A stretch of DNA of 56,098 nucleotides from the NCBI GenBank assembly GCA_021464525.1, contig JADRCO010000089.1, positions 1 through 56,098 on the forward strand, in the 5' to 3' direction. The position numbers were made by a program, and so were the translations under genes. Shown one piece after another: positions 11,779 through 24,751 of the stretch. Every line of letters begins with the position of its first letter. Within the stretch, counting starts at the first letter, position 1. Under the pieces are notes generated by a model. That model saw only the letters and a list, made by a program, of their open reading frames with translations, ran no database searches and had not been told where the DNA came from. Source of the stretch: Rhizophagus sp. LPA8_4_AMF. Lineage: Eukaryota; Glomeromycota; Glomeromycetes; Glomerales; Glomeraceae.

Positions 11779-13326
11779 TTACCACGTGGGTATCTTGGAA
11801 ATAGACTGTTCATGTTCATGTTCATATTCAACTTCTACATATGTTCCACCTAGTTGAAAATTAATTTTTTTAATTAGAAATGTTATTATCAAATTTATCA
11901 AATAACCAAAGAAAAATTTCAAAGAAATGCCCACGTTTTTTCTTTTTCGGTCGAAGATCTTTATTTATAGTTCTTTTCTTGCTCTATTAACATAAAAAAT
12001 TATAAAAATTAATGCAGGTTAAGATGTTATCTAAAATTATTAAAATTGCGAAAAAAAGTTTTCTTTACTTTGTTATTCACTTTCACTTCGATTTCTTGTT
12101 CCTCCTCTTCTTCCTCATCGTTATCTATTTCTTCAAAGCTTTCAGTGTCACTATTCTCCTCTTCGTATTTCTATGAATATTTATTATAAGCATTTTATAT
12201 ATGTATTAATCGAATAAATAATTTTACAGAAATAAACCTCTTGATGATGCTCGAGAATATCTTCTAAATCTTCTAATTCAATTTCACTATCATTTTCAAC
12301 AAACTCGTTTTCAACTTCCAAGTCTTCAACTTCACTTTCACTAGTGATATCATCTTCTGCCTCAACTTTATCACTTTCAAAGACTGATCTCCATACTTCT
12401 TCATTAACATTGAGTGGCGCGTCGCCATAAGCTTTACTTTTTAGACGGTTAATCAGTTCTTTTTCAATAGTTTTATCCAATCGTGCTGCTGCTTCAGCTT
12501 TTCGTTCTCTTGTAGCCTCACGCCTCTCAACTTTCTTTTTGATACCAACAAGTTTCGGTCTTTTGAAGAATTTAAGAAAAATAAATAAATTAAAAATAAG
12601 TAATTTGAAAAAGAGCAATGAATATAATTACCGATCTTTTAATCTTAATTTTCTCATCCGTATTAAATATTGTGTTATTTTGGTTAAACGTTGTTTACAT
12701 TTATGAACCAAAAAATTTGGCCAATTCATTAATTCATTATCAATCTATAAATTTTCAATACAAAGAAATCTGATTTTACGTGTTATAAAAGATTAAAATC
12801 AAAAGATAATAAAATTTAGCATACCTGCTCTAATGCTTTGGAATAATTTTTTGAGAATTTAACACGTTCCCACATTTTAGCTGGCATATTTGCCCGGTCC
12901 GGAATTTTTTTGTACAAATAAATTACACCTAATTTATATCATAAAAAAATTATATAAAAGAAATAAAAATAAATAAAAATAAAAAAATAAAAGAAAAAGC
13001 AGGTAATTCTTCTAAGTCAAACTATAAAAATTGAAATAATAATAATAAAAATAAAAACAAGGTAAGCTTAGTATAATTAATACCATCAATCTCACGAACT
13101 GTTGCGTATTTAGAATTAGCTAAAGGGCATGATTGTCTACTACAAAACCCTGTAACATTATATTCATTTCGACAAAAGTTCTGGGTTACAGTTCTAAAAG
13201 GAAATTTCGAAATTGATCAATTAATAAAAGAAAATCAATGCTAAATAAACGACTTAAAAATGCTTACTTGGCTTTATAGGAACAAAATTGTTGATTTATG
13301 ATTTGCCATACAATTTCGTCTGACAT
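11779..13326 (-). CDS. MAK16: MAK16, 60S ribosome-biogenesis factor (309 aa)
   Basis: Eight exons (13268-13326, 13084-13193, 12825-12928, 12632-12744, 12238-12559, 12069-12170, 11935-11983, 11779-11849) give 309 residues. The start [18 protein letters not shown] and the following [20 protein letters not shown] and [12 protein letters not shown] are classic MAK16, including the conserved Cys residues. Next come [20 protein letters not shown] and [17 protein letters not shown], then an acidic tract (about 220-270), a basic KKKKR stretch and the terminal motif GTYVEVEYE. Family knowledge: nucleolar protein needed for early 60S subunit maturation. It is divergently arranged with NAT10. High confidence in identity; the smallest exons near the C-terminus are supported by frame and by the conserved tail. 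Confidence 0.93.
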
Positions 13327-13479
13327 CTTTAATAGCATCTAAGGTCAAAAATTTTTTGATAAATTTAGATTAGGCAATGTAAATTTTTGTGATCGACAGA
13401 TATAATCATATAAATAGGCAGATCAGCAAAAATTTTACTGATCGATAAAAAATTTTCGTTTTTTGTCTTTTTATGAACT
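13327..13479. promoter_or_regulatory. Bidirectional promoter of MAK16 and NAT10 with repeated AAAAATTTT-type motifs
   Basis: The 153 bp between the two start codons contain AAAAATTTTTT (near 13347), AAATTTTTG (13381), CAAAAATTTTACTG (near 13426) and AAAAAATTTTCG (near 13447). Yeast ribosome-biogenesis promoters use a similar element, RRPE (AAAAATTTT). The genome is AT-rich, so chance occurrence is a real possibility. Confidence 0.45.
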
Positions 13480-16400
13480 ATGAAGAAAGTTATAGATTCG
13501 AGGATAAATACATTGGTAAAAAATGGGGTACAAAACAAACATCGTACCTTCTTTGTCATTGTTGGAGATAAAGGCAAAGATCAGGTACGTATTTTATTTT
13601 ATTGTTGTTGAATACATTATTCGTTAAATATAAAGGTAACAGCATAATTCTCTGTTTAGGTAGTAAATTTACATTGGCTACTTTCACAAGCTCAAGTTAC
13701 TGCACGACCTTCAGTTTTGTGGTGTTATAAGAAAGAGTTAGGGTTTAGTAGGTAAGGAATCCTTTCCTTCTCGATAGTATTCATTAAATTTTTAACCTAT
13801 TATTCTTTTGGTCAGTCATCGTAAGAAAAGGGAGGCAAAGATAAAAAAAGAAATTAAACGTGGCATAAGAGAGCCCAATACAGAAGATCCATTTGAACTA
13901 TTTGTTGCCGTAACAAATATTCGATACACATATTATAAAGAGACACATAAAATTTTGGGTAATACATATGGAATGTGCGTATTACAGGTATGGTATATTG
14001 CTCTTACAAGGTGTCAAGAATTTCGATTCACTTAAAATTTATAAACTTTTAATGTTAGGATTTTGAGGCATTGACCCCAAATTTGTTAGCACGTACTATT
14101 GAGACAGTAGAAGGTGGTGGTATCATTGTCATATTATTAAAGACAATGAAATCATTAAAGCAATTATACACGCTAACGATGGTTTGTTGCTATTTTCTAT
14201 CAAATTCTTTTATTGTTATTGATTTATTATTTCAATAATATATATTTATATATCTTAATAGGATGTGCATTCACGTTATAGAACTGAAGCTCATGATGAT
14301 GTGACTGCACGGTTTAATGAACGGTTCATTCTCTCACTTGGTTCGTGCGAAAATTGTTTAGTTGTTGATGATGAATTGAATGTTTTACCTATTTCAGCTG
14401 GTAAAAATGTTAAGCCATTATCATTAAAGACCACAGAACATTCATCGACAGAACAGCAGGAATTGAAAGAGTTGAAAGCATCTTTAGCGGACACAGAACC
14501 CGTTGGTTCTTTAGTTGCACCGGCAAAAACATTGGATCAAGCCAAAGCTATTCTTACTTTTATTGAATCTATAAGTGAAAAGACTTTGCGAAATACAGTT
14601 TCTCTTACTGCTTCTCGTGGACGTGGTAAATCTGCCGCACTTGGAATTGCAATTGCTTCTGCTGTTGCATATGGTTATTCAAATATATTTGTAACATCAC
14701 CCAGTCCTGAAAATTTGAAGACTTTATTTGAATTTATCTTTAAGGGATTTGATGCTTTAAAGTACGAAGAGCATTTAGATTATGATATAGTTCAATCAAC
14801 AAATCCCGATTTTAACAAGGCTATAGTTAGAGTAAATATTTTCAGACAACATCGGCAGACTATTCAAGTGGGTGAAAAGAGAACCATTCAAATTTTGTAT
14901 TTCTATTTATCCCAAACATACGTAATTATACTGACCAGATAAACAGTACATTCAACCACAGGATGCACATGTTCTTGGGCAGGCCGAATTAGTAGTGATT
15001 GACGAAGCAGCAGCCATTCCTCTTTCTCTTGTAAAAAATCTAATTGGTCCATGTTTGGTATTTATGGCTTCAACAATAAATGGTTATGAGGGAACTGGGA
15101 GGTCTCTATCCCTTAAACTTATTCAACAACTTCGTGAGAAGTCTAAAGGTTTTATGGGGAAAGAAGGGCGTACAGATGTTTCGGATGAGATTGCTATTGT
15201 TGGTCGCGATGGAAAAGCTGAAAGAGAAGTAAATGGGGCAACAGCCGGTGGTCGCGTACTTCGAGAAATAAAACTAGAAGAGCCGATTAGATACGCTTTA
15301 AATGATCCTGTTGAAAAATGGCTAAATAAACTTTTATGTTTAGACGCATCCATCGTTTCTAAAAATATTCAAGGCTGCCCACATCCACAAAAGTGTGAAT
15401 TGTATTATGTGAATCGGGATACTTTATTTTCTTTTCATCCTGTATCAGAAACTTTTCTACAAAGGATGATGTCATTATATGTAGCAAGTCATTATAAAAA
15501 TTCACCTAATGATTTACAATTAATGTCTGATGCTCCAGCTCACCATTTATTCGTTTTGCTACCACCTATAAAAGAAGGTGATAATTCATTACCAGACCCA
15601 TTGTGTGTTGTCCAGGTAAATAAATTTATTTATTACACGTTGTTCAACTATATCTTTAGAATATTAGTAATATTGTAATTTTAATGAAAGGTGTGTTTGG
15701 AAGGTGAAATATCCAAACAAACAGTTTTAAATAGCTTGAGCAGAGGTCAACAACCAAGTGGAGATTTGATTCCTTGGTTAATTTCACAGCAGGTTTTTAT
15801 AATCTTTAAATGTTCTATCGATTTTATTTACGTGTGAATATTTATTATACTAACTTCGTTGCGTAATAATCAGTTTCAGGATGATGATTTTGCGAACTTA
15901 TCTGGAGCTCGTATAGTTAGAATAGCAACACATCCGGACTACATAAAGGTATTATTGCTAATAGATTCTATTTACACATTTATTTTGACTAATATATAAT
16001 GTTGAACAAATTTATAGATGGGATATGGATCTCGATGTCTAGAATTACTTACCTCATTTTATCAAGGCGAATTTTCTGCATTGAATGAAGATGAGGACTA
16101 TCATCAAGAGAATATAGTTCGAGTTGATGATGCTGAATTAGAAGTAAGTACAAGTCATCTTAGAACAGATGTATAAAGAAACTTGTGTAATACTTGACTT
16201 ATTATTTTACTAGAATGCCGATCTTCGTAATGAGGAAATTAAAATTCGAGACCCTCGCAAAATGCCTCCTTTACTTTTAAAACTCTCAGAGAAACGTCCA
16301 GTAAGATTACATTATTTGGGTGTTTCATTTGGTTTAACCTCTCCATTGCACAAATTTTGGAAACGTGCAGGATTTATCCCTCTTTATATTCGACAAACTC

Positions 16401-17633
16401 CTAATAGTTTAACAGGAGAAAATACATGCGTTATGCTCAAGGCTTTGAAATCTGATGATCTTGTTACTACATGTGATCCTGAATGGTTGGCAGCATTTTC
16501 AAAGGATTTTCGTAGGAGGTTCTTGAGTTTGTTGTCATATAGTTTTCGCAATTTTCCGAGTGTTTTATCACTTAGTATTATGGAAGCAGTTGATACCGGA
16601 AATGAAAGGGCAAAAAAAATAACCCAGCGTATGTAATTTATATATGTGGATGTAAATATTTTATATTTTTTAATATTCATATTTATTTTGTATTTATTTT
16701 TAGCGTTTAGTAAATCCGCTCTTGAATCGTATTTGTCTGTTTATGACTTGAAACGACTTGAGTCATATTCTAATAATATGTTAGATTATCATGTCATTAT
16801 TGATTTACTCCCAACCATAGCATATTTATACTTTAATAGACAATTGAGAGATGTAAAGTTATCCGGAATTCAAAGTTCGATATTGTTGGGTATAGGATTA
16901 CAAAGGAAAAGTGTTGATGACATAGAGGTAACATGTTCGTTTATTGTGCATGAATTTATTTCAATTACATTACATGAATAAAAATTAACACTAATTTATT
17001 TAAATTATAGAAAGAATTAACATTGCCCTCAAATCAAATCCTTGCTTTATTCATTAAAATAGTTCGTAAATTTTCTACGTATTTTCGATCATTAGAAACA
17101 GAAGCAATACAAAAAGAAATTCCAGATGAAACAACAGTTGTAAAGAAAAAAAAAGGAGTGGAAAAATTTTCTAATCAACAAATTAATAATAATGAAGAAT
17201 CAACAATATCAAATCCTAATGAAAATGAAGAAACATCATGGGATCCTGTATCTAAGACATTAGATGAAGATTTAGATGAAGCTGGTGAAGAAGTGAAAAA
17301 TCAAATGACTGAGACTCAAAGAGAATTAATTAATTCATTGGACCTATCAAAGTGATTATTTACTAAAGTGACATCTTTTAATTATTGAAAGAGATATTAA
17401 TAAATTCAATTATATGTATATTTAGGTATGCAATAAGCGGCACACCAGAGAGCTGGGAAGAAGCACAATCAAAAATTGCTTCAGGAAAGCAAAATATTTC
17501 AACGATCGTTAGTATAAAAAACTCGGAATTTACGAAAAAACGTAGAGCGACAGAGACTGCCGCAGATATTGTAAATAAGGAACATAAAATGTCAAAAAGA
17601 GGAGGAAAAAAATCAAAAAAATCAAAGAAATAA
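13480..17633 (+). CDS. NAT10: NAT10/Kre33 RNA cytidine acetyltransferase (1085 aa)
   Basis: Thirteen exons (13480-13584, 13660-13751, 13816-13987, 14059-14181, 14262-14867, 14947-15615, 15691-15792, 15874-15948, 16018-16143, 16214-16628, 16704-16927, 17011-17351, 17426-17633) give 1085 residues. Seen in order: TFFVIVGDKGKDQ, DPFELFVAVTNIRYTYYKET, HSRYRTEAHDDV, a P-loop SRGRGKSA (about 281-288), VVIDEAAAIP (about 382-391), the GNAT acetyl-CoA motif MGYGSR (649-654) and a lysine-rich tail. Family knowledge: it makes N4-acetylcytidine in 18S rRNA and some tRNAs, uses ATP and acetyl-CoA, and acts in the nucleolus. Length and order match the family. Start is the only one giving the conserved KKVIDSRINTLVKNGVQ. 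It shares a promoter with MAK16. Confidence 0.96.
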
Positions 17634-18396
17634 TGAAACTTATTATTATTATATATTAGTTAATTTAGTTAATTAAATAACGAATAATGAAAAAATAAAA
17701 TACCAATTCCAATTTCATAATATAGACCGATATTCTGCTTTTTTAATTTACAATACCATAGTAAAATCTTTACGAAATTTTCATCTATTTTTATTTTATA
17801 GCTAAGTAGAACTCATACCAAGTAAAATTATGAAAAAATTTCATTCGTAGAACATTTCGCTTTTACGTGATTATAAAATATTTTGTCAATTATTTTTCAC
17901 ATGGTTAATTTCGGCCAAGTTCTATAATTTCGGCCAAATAATCACATTGGTATGTAAGTCGATCTTTCATTTACAGCAACGATGATATATGCTATCTGCT
18001 ATAAAATGTTTATGCAGAATTTTTGCTTTTCTACATTTAAATACGCAATAAAACATTAAAATCAAACAAAAGTCATCAAATTAGCTTGCTAAAATGTCAA
18101 TGATTTATTTGCCTACTCTTCTGTGCTCGCAACTTTTACCTATTGAAAAATCCCTCCCGCAAAAAAAAATTATAGGATCGAACCTAATCCAAATCTGATT
18201 TGATTCGATCCGATCCGTGTGGAACACTAGTACTAGTGCATGAAATAATCGTGTATCTTTGGGTGAAATATTCATTAGATCACATGATTCGGTTTTAAAA
18301 TTAAGGTTAACAGATCAATACTGAGATTGAATCTCATTTTTTTGCAACTTGATCAAATTCTAGTTTTCAAATCTGTCAATTGTTATTATTATCGTC
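17634..18396. other. Intergenic, NAT10 3' flank and SNAPC3 upstream region
   Basis: AT-rich and non-coding on both strands. TTCGGCCAA occurs twice near 17920. No promoter element or RNA gene that I can support. Confidence 0.5.
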
Positions 18397-20752
18397 ATGA
18401 AGAATGTTAATGATAATGTTTCAATAAATAAAAATGGCTCTAATGCATTGATTAATATTATCACTAAACCGGATAATGTTGAAGAGGTTGCATCCCTTTT
18501 AGAGTCATACTTCGAAGGAATCACTAGTCAAAACACAACAAAAACAAATGATTCACAAGTTTATCAGAAATCAACCGTCATAAATACACCTATCGAAAAT
18601 GAACCAATTGAGTTTCCATTACAAGAAGATCTCGGCCTAAATTGCCGTAACTTTGAAAACGAGTTAGCAGTTGGGGAGGAACCAATAGATTCTAATTCAA
18701 TACCTGAATGGTCTCTTAACGTTGGGGAACCAACGGAGTTAATTGTTGTGAAACAATTTGCTGAATCATTTGCAAGCGCATTTGAAAATGAAATTGCAGA
18801 AATAACAAACACTCCTTTGAGTTCGAAGAAACTCACTAAAACTCAATATCGTGAAATCGCAGAAAAATGCAGGCAAGCATAAATGAATCTACGTTTTATA
18901 GGCATATATTTAATTAACTGTGATTACTAAACACTTTATTAATATAATGTAGCGTTCAAGAATGTTTAAAATTATCTAGTCAATTCTTTGCAGACCCAAC
19001 ATTATTTAGTCTTCTTCGGCAATATTATTCAATTGATGGTAACAAAGCGCAGAATGGAGCGAATTCTGGTTCTATTGCTGTACCTCTATCGAGTACAGGA
19101 GATACCGAAAGAAATACATTTCAGAAAAAAAACAAGAGCGGAGGTGGTGTAAGTCATTCTCGGTCATCGACAAGAAAAAGAAAGGCAGTTTCTGATGAGT
19201 GCAACGTACAAGGAAAAGTTGGACAAGAATCACCTCAAAGTAATAAACGGATTAAATGCCAAAATTGGAAGGATGATACACAAGATTGTTCCATTAGTAC
19301 CGTATCTTCGTCACAGTCTGGAATTTCAAATACGATTGTTCCTGTAGTACCAATTTCTGCTATTACTGCTGCTGCATCCAGCTCAAAAGGCACAAAAACC
19401 CGCAAAGATATTGATTCAAGTGAAAGACCAGAACCATCAGCCATGGAAAAGAGGTTTTGGGAAATGGCAGCTTTATTAGATAATTCTCCTTTGGCTAGTT
19501 TAAAGTAGGTGTAAATTCATTTGTTATATAGATTTTGAAATTTTCAATAATATTCAAATTTATTGTTATTTAAATGAAGTCCGAAATATCGAGCCTCGGC
19601 GCCAGCCAAGAAACGCAACGATTTGAATTATGTTTCCTCAATAACAAGTGTATGTATGTTGTTTTACTCATTAATAAATCTTATTTGATTATTAATTATT
19701 TTCTTATAAACATAAATTTAGAAGAAGTCCGATACTATTAAGGAAATTGTCACTGGTGGTATTCCTGAAGTTGTCCTATCCGTAGCATTTTATAATCAAA
19801 GTAATCCTTTAAATCGTTCACAGAACAATCCTCCAAGCCGTACCCAAGAATTCTTAGTTCTTGGAAGCCAACCACTAACAGCACTGAGAGATGCTTTTTA
19901 TTGTGTTAGTGACTTTTATAAACAGGAAATTTCTGAATTACCTGCATCAGTAAATGCTTTAAATTCACCTGAAGAGAAAAAATCAGGTGGTTATTTCTTC
20001 ATTGAAGACGTGTTTTACAATGATTTCAGAGATAAAAATGCATTGGACTATAGCAAGTATGTATTTTATATTATGATTTTATCATTTAACCATTTTTATA
20101 AAAATTTCGGTTTAAAATTGATAGGACAATTGTTGAATGGGTAAATAAAAATGAGCGTTATACTCATCCAGGACTTGGATTATATCAAAGAAAAAATATG
20201 GACGAAGTAACATTTAGTGACCTTTCGATAAGGTTAAATCAACCTTATCTCTTTGTTCATAAAGGAGATTGTGAACATGCCATAGTATTCACAGATTTGA
20301 GGTATGTATTTGTATGACTATTGTTTATATTTATAAGCAGATTTACCATAATTCTTATACTGGTAGATTATGGCATACAGCTGATGGTCTGGATGCAAAC
20401 ATGTTCCCAAAGGCAATATTTAAATGTAGGATTATCCGTCATAAATGTCGCATGTGTATTACACGGCCCGCAACGTTAGTATATTATGCCTTTTTTGTTA
20501 ATTTTGTAAAGCTTCTAATAAGATTTTCATAATCTATAGACTTGTATCAATTAATGATTTTATGGCTGGAGAGACTCCAGCCTATTTTTGTGACAAATGC
20601 TATAATGAATATCATTATGATAGCAATTCGAACCTATTGTACGATAATTTTAAGGTAATATATATACATATATTGTTTTATTTAAGATTTCTCTATATTG
20701 TGTTATTTATTGTAAATATTTAAACCAGGTATTTCGCTATGCTCATGACTGA
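18397..20752 (+). CDS. SNAPC3: SNAPC3-like snRNA-activating complex subunit (618 aa)
   Basis: Eight exons (18397-18872, 18953-19504, 19580-19649, 19722-20056, 20125-20301, 20367-20474, 20540-20654, 20729-20752) give 618 residues in one frame. The N-terminal 340 residues are low-complexity and acidic to basic, without recognised domain. The C-terminal half matches SNAPC3/SNAP50: FLVLGSQPLTALRDAFYCVS, YFFIEDVFYNDFR, GDCEHAIVFTDLR, then a zinc-binding region KCRMC ... YFCDKCYNEYHYD. Family knowledge: binds the proximal sequence element of snRNA promoters and recruits Pol II or Pol III. Intron 1 appears to be of the GC-AG type (AG|GCAAGC): the sequence reads on to a stop if unspliced and the splice restores frame exactly. 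Strong call for the C-terminal half. Confidence 0.9.
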
Positions 20753-23700
20753 GATTAAAGCATTAAAATTTGAGAACTTTGGGTCTCTCAATTGTTTTGC
20801 ATCTTTGAAAACGTTCCATAAGCATGGTATAGACATTGATCATTTAGACCATCCTCTAAAGAACTACAACCTCCGGATAAAGCTGGCAAGTCTCAAAAAT
20901 AAATGATAAATCTGTCAAAAGTGTACAATACAATTTCTTTTAAAAATATAATGTTAAAATAAACGACCAAATTATTGTAGGTATAATGTTTTTATTAATG
21001 GATATATTAATAATATTTTTCTAATTTATTTTGCTTACTCTTGTTTTTTTTTATTTAATTTATTAAAAAAAAAGTGTAAATTTTAACATTTTACATGTTA
21101 TTTATAAGCATTTTTAAATTTTTTTAAGTAAAAGCTTTTATTAATATTAATATTACAAATTTGTTTATCTAAATTTATCTAAAAAGTTAATATTATAAAT
21201 ATTATTATTGCAATACAGAAGTAAAATCAAAATAATTATAATTCAAATTTTTATAATGTATTATATAAGTTTATATGATTTTTATATATTTAAAGATAAA
21301 ATCTTAAAAATTACTTTACCATGAAATTTGTTATATATTTTTTTATTTTTTCTAATTGCCGCAACACATTTATTAGTTAGTTGAATCCATATAACATAAT
21401 AAAGTAATACATAAAAGTAAAATTCAGAACTGAAGACAAAGACAACCTAAAGAACTAATAAACCACCCATCATTTTTAAGGAACCTTATATATGCACTAT
21501 CAGTGAACTAGGTAAGTATAGAGTAAAGTATACTTTCTTAGCAATTACCCTGCTTTCTCAGTTAGTTGACTTAGAGACCTGCTATACCATAGCAAAGAAA
21601 AAAAAAAGAGAAAACATTTTTTAAACCTCTTTGTCCTCCAAAATATAAATGTATACCACTAATTCACATAACTCCATTGTCACCTGCACATAATTGCTGA
21701 AGTAGAAATCCTGACACAAAGATAAAATTGATACTACAAAAGATCCTCCAACTTCTTGTGTAGTAATGTTGTTAATTCTTTCACTATCACATATGGTAAA
21801 TCCAAAAGTGTCAGGTAAAATGGTTGCACTGGTTATTGTAGATCAGCTCTCATAAAGAATTCACAGCAAAAAAAAGACTCCACATCTTACAAGACAACCA
21901 GATAGCTAATACTAAAAAATCCATCTAAGAAAATACTATAATAAAAGTAAAAATTCATGAAATTAAAAAGAAAAAAAGAAAAAATAAAAATAAAATCTAC
22001 ATAATATAACATAAAAAATAGTAAAAAAAACACTGGTACACCACATTCAAAAAAGTAATTTTATTCTTATCTTTAATTCCTCTAGATATGTAGAAGTTGG
22101 CAAATATGATTTGCCAATCAGATAACCAAAAAAGTATATTAAAGGTATTCAATAAGAAGGATCTCAGACATCTAATATATAACTCATAAATGAGTTTTCA
22201 CAAATTCAGCCAAATTTAGCCTAATATCATACTAATTTGATTTTTACAAATTGACTTATATTTAACTTGAAGTCATATTTTTAAGTTTTTGCAAGTTGGT
22301 CAAATTTTATATCATCATGTATTTTTGAGCAAATTTCCCCTATTTTTGGTATAATATATGAATTTTTTTTATTAGTTAATATATATAAAAATGTGATAAA
22401 TATATTAAACATATGAAAACACATTAAAGTATATTAAATATATAATAATAAAGTTATTTTTTATTAAATAATACCATTATTTTAATGTAAATTAATTATA
22501 ATGGTAAAATTACAATAATTTATATATTGTATAATTTTAATTTCAGGATGTATAAGACACATCACATTTTTTTACAATTTACATACATATTTTGCATACA
22601 TGTTTATGTAAAGATAAAAATTATATACAGTTTACTCTTCCTATAGCAAATTTTGATATAATGAATCATATGATGTTTAGCCAATAAAATATGTCAATTT
22701 TTCCTTGCTATAGTGAAGTAACCAATCAAATTCTTCAAATTTTTTGCTAATTTGCTACAGTTAGACTTGCTTATAATTCCCACTTTTGGCAAGCCAATAA
22801 TTGGTGACTATAAGCAGGTGTGATTATATAATAAACCCATTTATAATCACAAGTTATATTACTAATTATATTTCAATAACTATATGTAATATATTTTGTT
22901 ATTCAAAACAAAAAATTTTATCAAATTTATTTATTATTAACTACAAATTATTCTTTACAATATACTAAAAAAAGAATCAATAGAAGTTTGTTTTTGCTTT
23001 CAATTAATTTATAATTCATTAATTTTGAATATTTGTTAAAGGTTTTTAAATTTTTGTAATGAAAATCTGAATTATCAAGCTGTTGAGTAAAAAAAGTAAT
23101 GAAGGTTTTTAAACTTTGTGCCACTTCATTTATACTAACTACTATATATCACAGGCTACAGTACCCCAGGTATTTTGCAAATTTCAGAGGTTTAGCTCTG
23201 TATCCCCCTTATGAAACGCCATACTGATCAAAAGTCTGGAATTAAACTCTGGATTAAATTCCAGATTTATCTGGGGTGAAAATGGATTTATTCAGAGTGA
23301 AAATGGATTTATCCATATTTCACCCTGGATTTACTATCCATATCCTAGATCAGATTCAGGATAAAATTTGGATCAGATTTGGGATGAAATATAGGAAAAT
23401 TCAGGATGAAATATGGATTAATCTATTTTCACCCCAGATCTGATCCACATTTTATCCCAAATCTGATTCAGGATCTATATATCTAGGGAGAAATATGGAT
23501 AAATCCAGGATGAAATATGGATAAATCTATTTACATCCCAGATAAATTCAGGATAAAATATGGATAAATCCAGGGTTTAATCCAGGGTTTAATCCTGGAC
23601 TTTTGATCAGTATGGCACTTCATACCCCCTATTATGTAAATTTTTACTACTAATAAAGGGTGTTTAAAACTTATAAAATTATTAAGTAACTGTCACACAT

Positions 23701-24060
23701 GACACACCACACCTAAGATATTTGTTGGATTATTTAATTATATACATAATTTATTATTATAACTAGAAATTTTTTACAAGACTTTATAATTTTGAATTAT
23801 TAAATCCAAAATAAAATTTAAGTTCAATATACAATTCTTGCTAAAATTAATATATGAGCTTTATAAACTCTAATTGTAAGTTATATAGGATATGTTTTGA
23901 TTCTATTAAATTCTTCTTGAGATGAATCAAATAGTGATAAAATTATTTTCAAAGTTTGATATTTAAAATTAATATAAAAATTATAATTGTAATAATTATT
24001 TATTTTAAAACCTTATCCAGTAATCAAATTTCAATGAATTTTATACTCAATTCCTTTTGT
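20753..24060. other. Gene-poor AT-rich stretch between SNAPC3 and the right arm
   Basis: About 3.3 kb with no supported gene. A 56-codon open frame directly after SNAPC3 (20739-20906) has no recognisable features. Near 22628-22720, TACTCTTCCTATAGCAA and TTGCTATAGTGAAGTA form a short inverted repeat, perhaps a small MITE relic. A clear MITE lies at 23212-23622. The rest is simple AT-rich sequence. Confidence 0.5.
23212..23622. mobile_element. 411-bp mariner-like MITE with TA target duplication
   Basis: The ends are inverted copies: TGAAACGCCATACTGATCAA at the left and the reverse complement of TGAAGTGCCATACTGATCAA at the right, continuing through AAAGTC. TA flanks both ends (23210-23211 and 23623-23624), as in Tc1/mariner insertions. 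The interior is an unusual series of GGATGAAATATGGATAAATC / GGATTTATCC motifs in both orientations, able to form many hairpins. No coding frame. Non-autonomous. Confidence 0.75.
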
Positions 24061-24430
24061 TAAGACTACATTAACAACAGTTTCATTTCGTAGTTATTAA
24101 AGCAAAAAAAGTATAATCCAAGTCCTTTCGTGATTTAGGTTTAATAAAACTGAAGAGAGGAGAATTATTTAATAATTGATATTTAAATAGCTACATATAC
24201 CGAAGATTATTAAATATTTAGATAATGATTTAAGAAAACTTTAAGATACATAAACTTTCGACTAATAAAAACAACTCAAATGGAATGAACATGAATTAAA
24301 AAAAAAAATGACAAAGCTTATATCAAAAGATAACTTTTTTTGCAATGACTGAAAGATCTTTTTAGATCATTTTGCATGGCGAATGAAGATAATGAAATGA
24401 TTGAAGAAATTCCTGACATGACGAACGGTA
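24060..24430 (+). pseudogene. Remnant of decayed family genes at the inner end of the right arm
   Basis: About 24075-24310 resembles a family exon 2 end (AACTCAAATGGAATGAACATGAA encodes the conserved LKWNEHE motif, interrupted here). About 24375-24432 resembles an acidic exon 1 (MANEDNEMIEEIPDMTNG) and then stops. The matching remnant on the left arm is at 7060-7680. Confidence 0.5.
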
Positions 24431-24751
24431 TTGATTAGACTATGTTTCATTCAAATCCGCATTTATGTAATTTATGTCATTTATTATCATAAAATACAGT
24501 ATACAGTAAAATAATAAAAAAATACAAACTAATAAACACAAATCATTTGCAGTGTAAATTCGGATTATTTATACGCGACATTATTTCATCGCCTTTCAAT
24601 CACACGCGCGACGATGCACGCTGCGCCAACTGATCCAATTTCCATCAATGACACGAAGATTTTATCTGCCGGTTTAAATGATCACGTTTCACATGTTTAT
24701 ACAGCGTATTTAAAAAATTTTATTACATTTACACTTTGTTTTGAACAAAAA

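Noticed and set aside
20739-20906. 56-codon frame overlapping the end of SNAPC3
   Set aside because: No features beyond being open; overlaps the SNAPC3 stop in another frame and has no promoter space.
22628-22720. Small inverted repeat as a separate MITE
   Set aside because: Inverted match is only about 16 bp with mismatches in AT-rich DNA; not enough to call an element.
24614-24751. Upstream in-frame ATG extending the gene at 24752
   Set aside because: The extension is not shared with paralogues, and the same DNA is promoter-like sequence in the inverted partner at 6571.
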